Positions 63,201 through 64,000 of a stretch of 64,000 nt of DNA are shown here, in pieces. The notes beneath the pieces were generated by a model. It saw only the letters and a list, made by a program, of their open reading frames with translations. It ran no database searches and was not told where the DNA came from. Positions within the stretch are counted from its first letter, which is position 1. The number at the start of each line of letters is the position of its first letter. This stretch comes from Whitmania pigra (Eukaryota > Annelida > Clitellata > Hirudinida > Haemopidae), in assembly GCA_021613335.1 (NCBI GenBank), contig JAJTWR010000021.1, positions 1,321,501 through 1,385,500 on the forward strand, read 5' to 3'. The translations under genes were made by a program, and so were the position numbers.

Positions 63201-63625
63201 GTTTTACGTTAGTGCTACCTCATCAGTTTCATATCCTTCCTGATTTCATCACCTCATCTGATAAAACCAGTCAACCCCTTACTTATAGCCTTTACATCCG
63301 TACGTTTATCCGTCCATTTATCCACGCATACATTATGTATGAAGATACGTGGATGGTAACACTCGATGACGATGACGACGATGATGATGAGGATGGTGGT
63401 GGTGATGACGACGATGGAAAATGAACATTTAACTGGAAGATGATATTTAAGATTTCATCATTGGTTGATTATTTGATGACTGACTTCATTAAAAGAAGAT
63501 ATCATCACTACTTTGTCGTAACCATCGGAATCTTACATGGCGACGCAAATAACAAGTGCAAAACGTCAAAATTACAAGCCACTTGCATTTCACTCACCTT
63601 CCTCATCATCTTTCTTTTTGCGATC
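60284..63625 (-). CDS. SPATA1-like coiled-coil protein, C-terminal 189 residues
   Basis: Partial gene; upstream exons lie beyond position 64000. Minus-strand exons: 63598-63625 (28 nt), 62913-63038, 60969-61186, 60525-60611, 60284-60394; 570 nt in frame. The sequence is a charged coiled coil: DRKKKDDEEAALLEELELL, KLKEDLMSRKKALLAALKN, then ANRDTWKKKYFVEKKRTPQL, LKMEVESLEDKMEQVKLKL and VEDVLKSIKLELEQRKAKYF, ending MTEELFW. The 'RDxWKKxYFexKKxTxxLEE' block and the following helix match my recollection of the C-terminal domain of SPATA1 (spermatogenesis-associated 1). Role in SPATA1 proteins is poorly known, with testis/flagellum links. The frame through 62854 to a TAA is read-through past the donor ACGG|gtttgt. 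Confidence 0.68.
61250..62674 (-). mobile_element. Tigger/pogo-like transposon relic in a SPATA1-like intron
   Basis: Ends read AAGTCGAACCCGGTTACG at 61251 and, in reverse complement, TAGTGGAACTCTCTTATC at 62672, an imperfect inverted pair next to TA. The minus-strand remains of a transposase start MSGSVKRKLDNQSIVKNY (psq-type helix-turn-helix). They go on with a CENP-B-type domain, LMEKADIIATKLGRPDFKAN and KWLDRFIKRHN. Near the end they show KARADVPGLKAIKIFYLPPN, the block just before the last catalytic Asp region. Most of the catalytic core is missing and frames are broken. It shares its terminal and subterminal sequence with 21418-21720. Confidence 0.85.
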
Positions 63626-63806
63626 CTAAAACGGAAACGATGTTTTGAATTTTTTGTTGTTATGGAGATTTCAAGATTTATTAAAAAACTGAAAACAAGA
63701 CAGAAATATTCTTTTGTCACGAAACTTTTGCTTTTGTTTCGTTTTTTCCCTCGCAAATTTTGGAATGGGTCCATTTGCACTGGTGACTACTAACATGGCG
63801 TTGATC

Positions 63807-63837
63807 TTGATGATGATGATGATGATTGATGATGATG

Positions 63838-63916
<79 letters not shown>

Positions 63917-64000
63917 TGATGATGGATGATGAGATGATGATGATGATGATGTGATATGAATGATGATATATGAATGATGATGATGATGATGATGAATGAT
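63807..64000. repeat. (GAT)n microsatellite at window end
   Basis: GAT/ATG repeat with slips, running off the window edge. A smaller GAC/GAT tract lies at 63367-63415. Upstream SPATA1-like exons should lie beyond. Confidence 0.93.

Overview
This window looks like nuclear DNA from an invertebrate animal. It is AT-rich, most genes are split by GT-AG introns, intergenic DNA is full of decayed transposons, and there are long trinucleotide microsatellites. The gene set is animal-specific (L1-family adhesion molecule, akirin, SAS-6, a SPATA1-like protein, an EVI1-like zinc finger). I cannot fix the species; an annelid or other lophotrochozoan is only a guess. Exon models were built by hand from splice sites and reading phase. 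For the VCP, thioesterase-like, L1-family, SAS-6, akirin and SPATA1-like genes, every exon joins in frame.

Layout. 0-1 kb: five-finger C2H2 protein (+). 2-11 kb: a transposon nest. An old LINE reverse-transcriptase relic (+) is split by a Tc1-like element (-), which is itself split by a 5.1 kb Jockey/I-type LINE (-) with a perfect 13 bp target-site duplication. A truncated relative of that LINE follows. 11.5-17.5 kb: VCP/p97 and a peroxisomal SLC25A17/PMP34-type carrier, head to tail (+). The carrier has a ~650 bp 9-mer satellite in one intron. 20-21 kb: small EVI1/PRDM16-like zinc-finger gene with a TATA box, an 11 nt first coding exon and an eh1-like C-terminus (+). 21.4-23 kb: Tigger and hAT relics. 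24.5-28.4 kb: a hotdog/thioesterase-like gene and an intronless ATG13 (-). 30.3-43.05 kb: a 24-exon neuroglian/L1CAM-type gene (+) with six Ig and five FnIII domains, a membrane segment and a tail carrying a FIGQY-like motif. One of its exons is duplicated between TCA microsatellites. 43.4-46.5 kb: an unrecognised 890 aa basic, Ser-rich protein (-), convergent with it. 48.4-49.5 kb: hAT relic. 50.3-63.6 kb: three genes on the minus strand, SAS-6, akirin and a SPATA1-like gene (5' end outside the window). The last has a dead Tigger element in an intron.

The genes do not form one pathway. VCP and ATG13 serve protein quality control and autophagy, PMP34 peroxisomal cofactor import, the L1-type protein neural adhesion through ankyrin, SAS-6 the centriole cartwheel, and akirin nuclear transcription and proteasome import. 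I found no convincing new multi-gene system. The most interesting items are the three-level transposon nest, the microsatellite-flanked exon duplication, the FIGVY change in an otherwise canonical ankyrin motif, and several micro-exons and probable GC-AG introns that simple ORF reading misses.
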